Assembly (NCBI RefSeq): GCF_040807025.1
Contig: NC_090951.1
Span: 30,035,573 to 30,099,572, forward strand
DNA: 64,000 nt
Direction of reading: 5' to 3'
DNA from: Struthio camelus
Taxonomy: Eukaryota; Chordata; Aves; Struthioniformes; Struthionidae
Below, piece by piece: positions 1 to 11,600 of this stretch. The translations under genes and the position numbers were made by a program. Every line of letters begins with the position of its first letter. Position 1 is the stretch's first letter. The notes under the pieces are model-generated. The model was not told the DNA's origin and did no database searches. It saw only the letters and a list, made by a program, of their open reading frames with translations.

Positions 1-377
1 GGGCTAGGGGAAGTACCAACAAGGCTCCTGCCACGCACACATAAGTCAGCCTGACACTCAATTCCACTTCCCTCTCCTAGTGGGACATGCTGTGATGGAC
101 AGCATCTCAGTATCAAGTCAAGCCAGCTAAAACAGGGCGCAACATTAAGTCTAATATATACAAGACCACCTGCCATCAAAGATTATTAGATACCCCCAGG
201 ATGATTACATCTGATGAGCTCACAGCAGTGTCAGTGCCCACAGTGTCCCTCCCTATGAGGAGTATTGGCTGGAGAGCATGAATTTGAGAGGATGAAGAGG
301 TCTGGAAGAAGCTCTGCATCTGAGACTGATGGAAAAGCAGAGGAGTCCTTTGCAGGACACTCAGAAATGTCTTTCTG

Positions 378-3300
378 TTAGGCATCATGCAGCTGGTTCT
401 CTTTCAGAAGAATCTTCTCTCCAGGTTTGAATGCTGGCATCCCCAGGTAAGGGCAGCTGGCACAGCGGAAGGCATCCCCCAGGTAGCACTGGCAAGAGAA
501 GAAAAAGCACTTTCTGTTCAGACAAAAACCAGGGGCAATTTTCAGTTCTCTCCCACTGCGATATGGTGTATCCAGCTAGAGAGATGATCCACTTTCAGTA
601 TGTCTCAGCACAGAAACCACTTCCCTTCTGCCTCCTCTCAACATATGCTTGGTGAGGTCAGTTAGCAGAGCTGTGGCAGGGCCCTGCACACACATAAAAG
701 AAGCCAGTTTCCACCCCAGCCCCGCAGGAGGGCGGCATCACCGAGGCACTGCTGCATGCTGGGCTTCAGTAGCTCCCTAACCACCACCGATTCCCCCTGC
801 GCTCCCACTTAAGGTGATCCTCAATGGGCAAATCACTGATTAGCATGCTAGTGGGGAGGTAAAGGTTCACTGTTCACTCCGACTCCTACACGGGTGGTGG
901 TGTGCTGTAACAGAGAGCACAGCGTGATAAGGAGCCTGTGGGCACAGGACAGCAGGCTGTTTTAAAAGCCGAGACAAGCAGGACAAGGAGCTGTGCAAAG
1001 TCTGCATAGGCAGCGTTTGAAAACAGAAAGCCAGCTTAGGGAGCAGTCACTCAGGAGGATAGTTCCTAGACACAGATTGTGCAGTACAAACCACAGTGCA
1101 GAAATAAAAGTGATCATTTACATTTCCACAGGCAGATTTGGGTTGTGAGCTCTTCTTCTCCTGTTCCAGCTCTTCAGCCAGGCCACATGTGCTGCAGAAA
1201 ATAAAGAAATCACCTGCATCTTTCTGCTTAAAGGTTACAGGTCACCAAAACCTGTTCCAGCCCTGCTCACACACAACAGGTAACAGCCCTCACTCTGTCA
1301 CAGGACCCAGCTGATCCTGGGAATTTCACATTTTTCACTTTGTTCTATGACACCACGGTTTAAAAAACAAGTGCTGAAGTACATTCCTCTGGTTGAAACC
1401 GAGTGGGAAAATGACTCTAAAGTACTTGGTGATCTTTTTAAGCCTACATGGATTATTTCTACTGGAAATCTGAGAAAGAACCAGGATTTTAATGAAGGCT
1501 GTATAAACTGCACGGCCATCCTCTACCCCCAAGAAGACTGCTCATGATATCAGTGCAGTCATTTTCTAGCAGTTTCAGTGTAGCTAGCCTAAAGGTGAGG
1601 TGAAGATGCTTTTAGAATTGCCTTTCTGTACCCGGACTAACTTTTATCGTGAACTGCTTAATCAAAATCGTTTTCTTTTTTAGTTAAGTTTAGTGAATGT
1701 TTAGATTGGTATTGCTGAACCTCCACAACTCTTCAAATAAAGCAAGCCCTAAGGTGCTCAAAGGGCAACTAACATGCTGAACACTTTAAGAGTCAGGCAA
1801 AGGAACTTTACCTGGCCAACATTTCTACATTTAACACCTTAAAAATTCTTATTGTATTTGGACTTGCATTCAAATTGCTAAGACAAAAATATATACAAAC
1901 AAAATGAATTATGCTTTGAAGAAAAGAAAGTGCCTACAATCTTTTTTAAAATGGTACAACTTTTAAGGGCTCAATGTTACATTTAAGAGATTCACCAATA
2001 GGCTAATCCCAACACTGACCAGTTTTTGCAGGCTTTCTTCTTGCCCATTTCTTTGCAAGATGGAGCTCTGAGGGATGATGGATCTGGCTTCTTCAAGTCC
2101 TCTGAATCCAACAGCTCATCTGAATCCAGAAGATCCTGGAAACAAACCATGGAAGACAAGATCCAGGAAAGGGACTTGCCAGTAGGCAATGACATTGCTC
2201 CATTACGTTCAAAGAAATGGTACTATCTGAATAGCATTAACTTTAAAGTGCTGCAGCCCTGCCCTCTTATCTGTGTCTCCTCTCCACACTCACTGCACCT
2301 CTGGGCACCCAAGATCTCATATAGTGGCCGAGAAATTTTGCCCCAGGGATGTTGTTCTACCTCTGAAGTTGTAAAGCTTGCCAAGTGGCAGGGCTGAAAC
2401 TATTTAGAGTAGGAAAGAACAGAAGGGAGAGGGAACAACAGCAAAGCCTCACAAATAAATATAGGTACCATCTCTTCATCATTCATATCGTTGGCAGAGA
2501 GAGTCCACAGCTTAGCAGTAGCCGGGTCCACAGAGGGCTTCCCTGGAGCCAAAACAAAGAAAGAGATGGTTGCCACTCCAGCAATTGTCCCGTCTACCAC
2601 CAATAAATGGAGTTCAAACAACTCTGGAAAGCCCCACTCTGTAAGTTTGCACTTCTTACTGTAGCACTCCCAACCCCAGAGCTGTCTCACTCCTTCAAGA
2701 GATGCTTGTCACTTGAGAGGCAGGCACTGCAGACATTCAGTACACATAAATCCTTACCTGAAGGACCAGGTTTCTTGGCAAAGGAAAGTTTAAGCTGACT
2801 TGAGGATCCCACTTCAAAGTTTGGTTTCCTGCCTTCTATCTGAACAATGAGAAGGTCATTGCCTTGGTAACCCAAATGCTCTCGGACCGCTTGGGCTTCC
2901 TCTGGGGTCAGAGGTTCCTTTTGCAGCTGCAACGCAAGATCTTGGGTTAACCTCATGCAGAACCATGTTATTTCAGTGCCCGGTCCAGAATTGCTATGAA
3001 CATACATCATTGGCTGTGTCTGGCTCCCTTTGGCTCTGGCTGCTCATCCCCCAGAACAGAGGATAGGTGAGTCTCAGCCGCAGTGTATCAGAAAGAGCTG
3101 TTCAGCATGATGCCAGACAGCAGTCATGATAAGAGATAAGTTCCCTTTTATTTTCAACCCTAAAGAAAAACATCACCTTTGCAGTAAGTTTTTTTGGCAG
3201 GCAGTGTCTATGCATATTCAGAGCAAACCTGGGTGGCTAAAGAGCTAATACATAGCAAGTCTTTCAGAAATCCCTAATCTACCTTTCAAGATAACAGCAT

Positions 3301-5444
3301 GAGGGAATTTCTTGATGCAGTTAGTACACACATACCTCCTTCACTTCCACCAGCCCAGAGAGAGTCAGAGCTGTGGGAAGTTTGGCTGCTGTCTTGATTT
3401 TGCTGTTTCCTGGAAGACAGAAAAGCAGGAGGTAAGAGGAGGGAAGAGTAAGAATAGAGGTCATTGAGAAACAGATGTGGTGCTTGAAACACGGAAGAGC
3501 AAGAAGCTTTGTAAGTAAGCACCCAAGCCAAACCTTTGGTTTAAAATGGGCCCTCTCCAGTTCATAGAGAATCAGAACAGAGAGTCAGCAGCTTGTTCAT
3601 TAGAATAATGACCTGAGGTTACAGAGCTGGTTCTAGCTCTGCAGCTGTTCTATATATGCTGAAACCTTCCTGAACCCAATGAATGCCCATAAAAAAAAAA
3701 GGAAAGAAAGAAAACCTCCCTCCCAAAAAACATTTTCACATATTAAAGTGAATAACTCATGAAGTTTTCAAAACATGGACTCCTACATGAACGTTATATT
3801 CAGAAACATAATATTCAAGAGCTCATTCCAGTAGGCAAAAGTTACTAATCACTATTTAATCATAAACTCATTATAGGCCTCTTTCCTTGGGCACGGAATA
3901 GCACTGAACAAAATCCACCCACCTTCTCGCACTAGTCCCACTTGCATTTTATTCCAAGTCCACCAAATTCCTGCCTGTCAGATATGACTTTGGAAACAAG
4001 AAATCCCATCTACTCTAGACTTTCCAAGTTCTTTCCCGTGTCCCAGAAATGTTCCCCTGTAAGGGGAACAGCACTGCAGAGCCACTACCAGTTCCAATAC
4101 ATTGGCAGATCCTCCTAACTTCAAGGAGGAGTTTTCTGCTGCCAGTTAATCCACCATTTTCAGCACTGTAGATTATGCCAACAAAAAACATAGTCAGCAC
4201 GGATGCTTCTATTCTTATCAGGTAGGGAATTATTTCCTCCTTCCAGCCTGAACCAACTCACTATGCTAGCAAGGTTTGAATGTAGGTCACGCTTAAGGCA
4301 GAGAAATAATCTTGTATCCACCTCCTCGTGTATTCCTCCAGCTGTCCCATGCAACACCTGCAGGTGCTCTGGCTTCATTCTTAAGACTTAATCCAAATAT
4401 TTCTACCTTTTCTAAATAACAGATTCTCAGCTGACTTCTGGGACAGTCTCTCTCAGCATTTCTTGCTAACTTGTTACATCTAAAGGCACAGTACTTTTCT
4501 CAGGACATCTATTTTCAAAATCAGTTCAGAAGCTCTTCAAAAATGCAACGCCTGTAGCAATATTTAACTCTACAAAATCTCGTAGAAGACCAATGTCCGT
4601 TGAACTTTTCTATGTGTTTAGGAACAAGCCTATTCTGCATTTTTGATAGAAGGAAAATCCCTGTAGGCATCTCTGATGGCTACCAACTTAAACACAGGAT
4701 AAAAACTTCGCTATTCGGGTTAGTGTGTGAGGAGAATGAAAGTCTTTACTTTGAATGTCAGTCAGTGTTCCTGCCCCTTTCATTTCAGCCTAATCCGCAC
4801 AAGGATTTCTTTGGTTGGCTTGAAAGCAAAACTAGTGCAGATTCTCTCACCTGATTCTGTAACCACCAGTTCTTTCAGGAGGACACGGCCCCCTGGCTTA
4901 AGTATCCGAGCTATTTCTGCCAATACATCTGCACTGTGCTGCACTGTACTACCTGGCACCATGCCAGAGAGAATTACATCGAAACTGGACTCCCCATGAG
5001 CCGCTGAAAAGAAAGAGAGATGAAGACGTAAGGTGATACAATTTTATATACATACACACACACACTCTTGCTTAATATATCAGTCTCACCCTCTTTCCAC
5101 ATCTCTTATGCTTGCGTACAACAGCAAAAGCACGACCAGGGTGAATTACCTTCTTTGCTGTGTTGCCAGAGGTAAGAGCTAGTTTCTGGTATCATTATTC
5201 TGAATGCCCATCCAGAAACCAGGGCAGCTCATAGAATGAAACTACCTTCTCCTTTTAGAGTAGTGAAAAAAATAAGATCATTCTTACACTGAGACAGTTG
5301 GTGAATGTTTTCCACAGCCACACGAATATCAGCTCCCACCAGCGCTTGAATCTTATCCACCAAATCCTTCAGTGCCTCAACTGGCGAGGAGGCGTCCCAG
5401 ACGATGGCAACACGCTGGCCAGGTGCGATTCCGTACTCCCCCAT
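378..5444 (-). CDS. CIAPIN1: Anamorsin, cytosolic Fe-S cluster assembly factor (complete, 8 coding exons)
   Basis: Coding exons on the minus strand: 5444-5288, 5003-4851, 3409-3336, 2926-2758, 2542-2469, 2135-2020, 1191-1122 and 488-378, joining in phase to 307 residues. Residues 1 to about 170 are the methyltransferase-like domain, starting [12 protein letters not shown]. The acidic linker holds [18 protein letters not shown]. The C-terminus carries both Fe-S motifs intact: CX8CX2CXC (C236, C245, C248, C250) and CX2CX7CX2C (C269, C272, C280, C283), ending LHDA. By family knowledge it takes electrons from NDOR1 in the cytosolic Fe-S assembly pathway and also limits apoptosis. It is five residues shorter than human; the gap lies between the two Fe-S motifs. 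The donor after the 2469 exon (GTACCT) is weak. It is divergently paired with COQ9. No poly(A) signal is visible to the left, so the 3'UTR probably runs out of the window. Confidence 0.96.
5053..5065. repeat. Short (AC)n microsatellite in CIAPIN1 intron
   Basis: Six AC dinucleotides between AT-rich flanks, in the intron between CIAPIN1 coding exons 1 and 2. No further significance seen. Confidence 0.9.
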
Positions 5445-5519
5445 TTCTGCAGCAGCACCAAACCTGACAGGGACAGACGGGAGAATGGGTGGTGAGGAAG
5501 AGATGGACAGGAATGAGAC

Positions 5520-5797
5520 GGACAAGGCGATTAAGGGACTGGAGCACCTCTTACATGAGGAGAGGCTGAGAGAGCTGGGACTGTTCAAGCTGGAGAAGGC
5601 TCTGGGGGAATCTTATCAAAGTGTATAAATACCTGATGGGAGGATGGCAAGAGATGTCGCCACCCTTGGAGATATTCAAAACTCAACCGGATGCAGTCCT
5701 GGATAACCTGCTCTAGATGACCCTGCTTGAGCAGGGAGTTGGACCAGATGCTCTCCAGAGGTCCCTCCCAATGCTAACTATTCTGGGATTCCGTGAA
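5520..5797 (+). mobile_element. CR1 LINE 3' fragment, internally deleted, in CIAPIN1 intron 1
   Basis: Plus-strand sequence matches the CR1 3' region: GGAGCACCTCTTACATGAGG and GCTGAGAGAGCTGGGACTGT near the left end, then a jump to CTTGGAGATATTCAAAACTC, CTGCTTGAGCAGGG, TTGGACCAGATGCTCTCCAG and AGGTCCCTCCCAATGCTAAC. The central part seen in complete 3' ends is largely missing. It lies antisense to CIAPIN1, its left edge about 75 bp from the exon 2 acceptor. The left border is approximate. Divergence from remembered CR1 sequence is substantial, so it is an old copy. Confidence 0.85.
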
Positions 5798-6014
5798 GAA
5801 GGCTAAGAAAACCAGAAAACCTCCAAGGAGCGTGAATTAATCCACAGAGCACTGTCTTCTTGTAATAAATGGGATTATTTTCAGAAGACAGGCAGCACAG
5901 AGTCCCCACAAGCTGAGAGTTAATGCAGCATTAAGAAATGTCTACAGTTAAGAGCATAACTGAGTTTCTCTCTAGTTAGGAGGTCTGTTTCTTAGGGAGA
6001 CTGCAAGCCTTGTT

Positions 6015-6033
6015 AAAAAAAAAAAAAAAAAAA
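6015..6033. repeat. Poly(A) run of 19 bases in CIAPIN1 intron 1
   Basis: Uninterrupted A tract. The sequence upstream shows no recognisable retroposed gene or SINE, so it is listed as a simple repeat only. Confidence 0.85.
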
Positions 6034-8515
6034 GATCTTGCCTACTTTCCTTAAAGATTTGAATAAAGACTTATACAGAGATTTCTAGAATTCCAGACTA
6101 GTGACAACTATTTGACGTTAAACACTAGCTTGTCACTTCTGCTCTGAACATGACCTAGTGGGTGTACGTTTCCACTGTACATGAGAATAAGTGACATGTG
6201 ACAGCCTTGAGAAACCTGTCTCTGCACCAGCATTTTAATAAATATCATATTTCTGATGGAGTCCAAAGAAAACGTGCATTACAAAGGTATCACTTATACA
6301 GCTCATCATATGGTCACCTGTACTTAGAGAAGCACAGACTACTGAAACAAAAAGTCCCCTGTACACATAAGTGCAGACTACTGAAACAAATTACCTAGCC
6401 TCTTTCACTTCACTCATCCAGTCCAATCTACTTCCTTTGTAATTTAACACAACCATGGGGAACAGAGAGCACTGTGGAACATGCTAGTTGCACATTGTTT
6501 CTTCTGATCAGATGCAAGCTACATGCTCGCTTTGGCAGAGCCAGTTATATGCAAAGTCATTACCAGAAATCAGATCAACACTGGGCATCGTGGATATCTA
6601 CCAGAATCACTGGGCATTCTGGAGTGCCATAGTTGAGCCTTCCCCTTGCAGTATCAATTTGCATCCTTTCAAGGCAGCCTCACAAATAAGACATCCCAGG
6701 AGGTCTCAAACATAATGCCAGCACAGTATAAGGAGAGTGATTTCAGTCAGAGCCCAAGCTATATAAACAATGATACCAGTCTGCATGCACCCCTTGAAAC
6801 ATACTCGAAAGAAACTGGGAAGCTACTGGAATCCTCAAAGACATGATGTTACAGCGTGTCTTCAGTTAGCGTAACGGCTAAGAACGACTGTCAGACACAC
6901 ACAAGTTAAGCTCTCCATGTGGCCATGGGGGAATACTTTTGGCCCCATAGCTTCCAGTAGTAGGAGGAGCTTATTTAAAATGCAAGGTTATGTGTAGCAG
7001 CCTACACTGTCTTCATTCTTTTAAACATCTCCAGCTTTAGAATACAAAGACCTGGCTTGCTAAGCCATCACAATGTTTGGCTGTGTCATCATGGATAAGA
7101 TGAGCACTAACTTTCTTCTGTCACAAGCAAGGAGGATTCTTGCCAGTTACAATTAGGTTCCTTAGTGCCACATCAGGGAGGTGGCTGGAGGACTGAGCAG
7201 ACAGTATGCTGGGGGAAGGGGGGTCCTTATCTTAATTTCACATACATTTAACAGCCCTTGAGGCTCAGGACTGTTACTCTCCAAAACAGGGTGAGGAAAG
7301 AGTTTTAAACAATAACGAAGGTTTCCAGCTTTGATAGCTTAACAAATCTTCTGTTCTCCAAGATACCCCGTACATCAAAAGTGCAAACTGAAGTGTTCAG
7401 AGAGCTCAGTGTCTCATGGTGCAAACCAAGAAGCTTCTGGTGATCTAAGACTCAGTTCAGTGTGGCAGGCAACAACTAAACTGGATCTATGGTTACTGAA
7501 TGTTTTAAATACATTCCCTCATGCAGAAAGGGAAGACTAAACCTCTAAGCCACGGAGCAAGTAACAGTTTGTAGGCTTTTGGAATTAGCTACATGCAGGA
7601 ATTTCACAGCTGGGATGAAAAGCAAGTATTTGAATGAATGGTAATAAAAACTAGTTTCTCAAGGAAAACAGGAAATATTCCAGTTTATTTGAGAAGAGAC
7701 ATGTTCAGCAGATAAGTCACGAGGTTTCATTTCTTGCTGGCCTGACAAGCAGCTAACAGGCCTGGGAGTTGCACAATGATGTGACGAACATCATCAAGGT
7801 TATTTCTTTGACTTCAGCCACAGCAGCTACGCGGTCATGAGAAGCCTTGGGGCCTCTCAAGCGCGAAGGGCTTCCCCCCCAGCCCAGCTCTCTCAACCGC
7901 TGCTTCAGACAAAGGCCTAGAGCCTTTGATCTCGGGCTACCTGTCCTTCCCAGCACAACGCTGACGGCAGAGTAAAGCTGCAGAGGCAGAGTAAAGCTGC
8001 TGGGAGAGGCAGGGAGCTTTCTTTTGAAGCTGTAACTCTCTCTTTGAAGGTGAAACGCGCCGTGCTCCCGAGCAAGGAACCTCGGCAGGTTTCACCACGT
8101 CGGGGCGGTCGCCCCGGGGAGCCCGCCGCCCCCGCGCCTCCCTATAGCGAAAAGGGAGGCGCCGGGCTGACTGACACATTAACCCTCCGGCAGGGGTTAA
8201 AACGCGCCGGGGAGGCCGAAGAAGGCGGCGGGGTTGGCGGGGTTGTTTTGAGAGGAAAGTGCCAAGAAAGCCCCTTTCCCCGCGCCCCCCCCCGCCCCCG
8301 GCAGCAGCCGCCCGGGGCGACGCCTGAGGCGAGGCCTCGGGGGGGCGTTTCTAAGGGGACAAGGCAGACTATCGGCCAACGAAGGGGACGCACCGCAACC
8401 CTTCCCGGGGGAAAGGCAGGGGTGGCTCCAGGGGGTCGGGCGGCGCCGCTGCGGAGAGGCGCCCCCCCCCCCCCGGCCCGGCCCGGCCCGGCCGCCCCCC
8501 CGCGGCCCCGCTCAC

Positions 8516-8600
8516 CTCAGCGACGCGCGCGGCTCCGCTCGGCTCCGTCTGACGCCGTCACCCCGCGGCCCGCCCCCCGCAACGTCATCGCCCTCTGCCC
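8516..8600 (-). other. CIAPIN1: CIAPIN1 non-coding first exon (5'UTR), upstream edge approximate
   Basis: On the minus strand a strong donor (CTGAG followed by GTGAGC) places the last exon base at 8516, inside the CpG island and just before the COQ9 start codon. No open frame continues from it into exon 2, where the CIAPIN1 start codon lies, so it should be 5'UTR. The transcription start is not visible; about 8590-8600 is a guess from the space left before COQ9. Exon 2 has two possible acceptors before its ATG, giving first base 5446 or 5463, and neither changes the protein. Confidence 0.65.
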
Positions 8601-8620
8601 GCTTCCAAGATGGCGGCGGC
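8516..8620. promoter_or_regulatory. Bidirectional CpG-island promoter of CIAPIN1 and COQ9
   Basis: Less than 100 bp separates the CIAPIN1 first-exon donor (8516) from the COQ9 ATG (8610), in a CpG-dense island of roughly 8040-9260. Visible motifs: a YY1-type element CAAGATGGCGGC at 8606-8617 that overlaps the COQ9 start codon, an inverted CRE-half-site pair TGACGCCGTCA at 8550-8560, and another half site (ACGTCA) near 8583. There is no TATA box. Overlap of a YY1 site with the start codon is typical of short-5'UTR housekeeping genes. Confidence 0.75.
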
Positions 8621-11600
8621 GGCGGCGGGCAGCCTGCGGCGCGCGGGCTGGCGGCTGTGGCGCGGCCGCCCGGGTGAGGGGGGCGGGGGGGCCGGGGCGG
8701 GGTGGGGGGGGGGGACGCGCGCGTGCCTGGGCGCGCGGGGCGGGGCGGGGCGGGGCGGGGCGGGGGGAGGGGAAGGTGAGGTGAAGGGCAGCGGCGGGGC
8801 CGCCGGCAGGGGGCGCCAGGGCCCGACGGGGCTTCCCGCCCGCGGCGCAGGGGCGGCCCCCCGCGGGGCTCGGGCGGGGCGGGCCGGGCCGAGCCCCTCG
8901 GGGCGGGGCGGGGCGGGGCGGAGCGGGCCGCCCGGGGCTGCCATGGCGCCTCGGCCGGGTGCGGGCCGCGTGGGGCTGCCGCTCGACGCCAAGGCGGGCG
9001 GGCGGCGTCGCCGCGCTGAGGTGGCTCGGCCCCGGCCCCGGCCCCGGCCCCGGCCCCGGCCGCGCTGGCGAGGCGCTGGCCGCCTGGCGCGGCAAAGGAC
9101 AGCAGCAGGCTGCGGGCCTCGGCCCGGGAGCCGGTCGCGACTCTGTGTTGGCGTCCGTGCGGGCAGCCAGGACGCCCTGCCTCGTGGTCGGTTGCTGCTG
9201 CACGAGGGGCTGCAGCTCGCGCGTGGCCCTTCAGTGGTTGCGAAGCTTGGAGGCAAGTGACCTCGCTGATAAAGGTTCCTTCGGGTGAAGGGTACCACAT
9301 AGGTCTGCTTTTAAAACACGCTAGCTGTTAGGGTTAAGACGTGAAGAAACTCGTTTTTGATGCTCAGCAGATCGGCCTGTTAAACCTTTCTGCGCGCTGG
9401 GTAAAGCTCTCTTGTACTGTATACGTGATCTTTCCCTGGAGGATGAACTCGCAGGATCTCTGACCTGGGCCGCACGCTCCGGCCAGCAAAAATCACTCCT
9501 CCCCCCCCCCCCGATGAAGAGCAATTGGACCGGTGGCCGTGAGAAAAGTCACTGATCTGCATATAAATGTTATGTGACAATTTAGCTAGTTTTCAGCCGC
9601 GTGCAAGTTTAATCTTGTCCTAGTCTAGTTCCCGCTCTGGCACTTACATAACAAGCCGTGCACGCTCCTTCAGCTGCGTACAGCCTGACACGGCTCTCAG
9701 AATAGCTAGCAAAGGAATTCAGTAAAACAGCTGCCCAGCTTATTTGTTCTTTTTTCATCACTGTGTGACATTTACCAGAAAACTGAAGTAAGAGATTGGT
9801 TTCCTTTGAGTTTGCAAAGGAAAATGAGTGGGTTTTCAGGAAAGCCAGGAGTTAGAGTTGGGTGGGTTTTTTTTTTAAGAGCAGGTCACATCTGTCCCTT
9901 TAAAATACATGCAACCCAAGCTTATTAAAAACAAAACCTCGAAGCAGTTAAATTAAAAATTCTCATAGAATAGCTATAATTGAAAGATGCGTTGTCTTTG
10001 AGTCATCTTAGAAATAAACCCAGTGATCAGCATGTTGTATCTGTTAAGATTGCTATCTCTTCTGAGTGTTGGGACTTATGCCTTGTCCCATGCTCAGTGG
10101 TCAACACCTCCCTCTAACTCATCTCTTGCACTGTGGACCAAAAAGGAGAGAAGGCATGCTGTGCAGGACTCCGACGAATGTTTGTTTGCCTGGTTTCCGG
10201 TGCAAGATTATGAAACTCCTTTCTGTGGAATAAGTGCTATCTGCAGCGTGCTCTTTCTCACAAAATATTTTCCCTTTATTTTCATCAAGTAAATGTAATC
10301 CTCAGCTGAGAGGGGTTTTTCTCTGAAGTAGAAAAATACTGTCTCCCTCCACAATTTGCTGGGTCTTTCAGCAGTGTTTGCCACAGTTCTCTTCACGTTA
10401 TGTTCCCGTGCCTTTCTCTTGTTTGAAGGAGACAGCTGACTCTCTTGGTTTCCATTTCAGTGGTCAGGTGTCAGCTCTACCCACCCCAGCGTGCCTTCCA
10501 TGCCTCAGCTGCGCTGAGGAGAGCCTCAGATGAGCACAAGAAGGAGCCATCAGCATCTTCCTCTCAGCAGCAGTTTGATTCACATCCTTCAGATCGCCAG
10601 CCTGAACAGGAACATCAGGGCCCTCGCCCCAGGTAATTTACCTAGCTATTTCTAGTGCTGTCCTGTTGACTGTGGGATTGGAAGGCCTTGCTATGCTGAA
10701 ACTCGCATCTGCTCAAAGACAGCGAGATCTAGAGTTATCCCGGAGCGTCAGACTTCAGCAGCTGGAGATCTGATTTGCTCTGACAGTGCAAATTCCGCTG
10801 GCCGTCGCAGAGTGAAGATCGAACTTGCTGTCAAGAAGGAACCTCTGTAGTCTGCAAAGCACAAGCCTTCGCTTCTGATTTTTTTTTTCTGTAAATTTAC
10901 AGTTACGTTGTCCATAAACATAAAGCCTCTGTTGGAAACGCTTGTAGTTAGTGTAGAGTTAGTTAGTTAGTTTGTTTGTTTGTTTTAAAGGAGGGTCATA
11001 TCTGAGCCTGATCAGTCTCCAGATAACCATCTCGATTGAGACCTCCCTTATTTCTCTCTTTTCCCTCATGACAAAGGTTGATTAAGAATCCTTTTTCCAG
11101 AATGGCAAGGATTTTAGAGGAAGAGGTGGGATTTTGTACTAAATGAGCAGATCTTGAGGTGTGTCTGCACACAGTGGTGGCAGTGAATGAACGCTAGAGT
11201 CCAGGTTGCTGATGTTTGATAGTGACGTTCCCCTCACTGTAACAATACCTTCTCATAGTTACACTGGCCAGGGCGGCCAGGAGTCTGAGGACTATGAGAG
11301 CGAGGAGCAGCTGCAGCATCGAATCCTCACAGCAGCGCTGGAGTTTGTGCCTGAACATGGCTGGACTGCAGAAGCCATTGCAGAGGGAGCCAAGGTATGT
11401 GGGGAGAGAAGCAAAGAACCAGTTGAAAACTGGATGGAGCTGAAGTTCAAAGACAACTAGGCCTGCATGCTTCCCCCACATACTCTTGGGCAACGCACCC
11501 TAGTCAGGGTGGTTATTGCCAGCAAATGATACTGGGCAGAAACAAATCCCAGCTACTACCAGATAGCACTGTCAAAGTTAAACTAAGGCACAACATACAG

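Noticed and set aside
3690-3740. A-rich purine tract in a CIAPIN1 intron as a retroposon tail
   Set aside because: No body of a SINE or retrogene and no target-site duplication can be seen next to it.
6332-6395. Duplicated GCASAGACTACTGAAACAAA segment in CIAPIN1 intron 1
   Set aside because: Two copies about 40 bp apart with no larger structure; ordinary local duplication.
7967-8003. 17-bp tandem duplication (GGCAGAGTAAAGCTGC) near the CIAPIN1/COQ9 island
   Set aside because: Only two copies, no known motif, and outside the core promoter.
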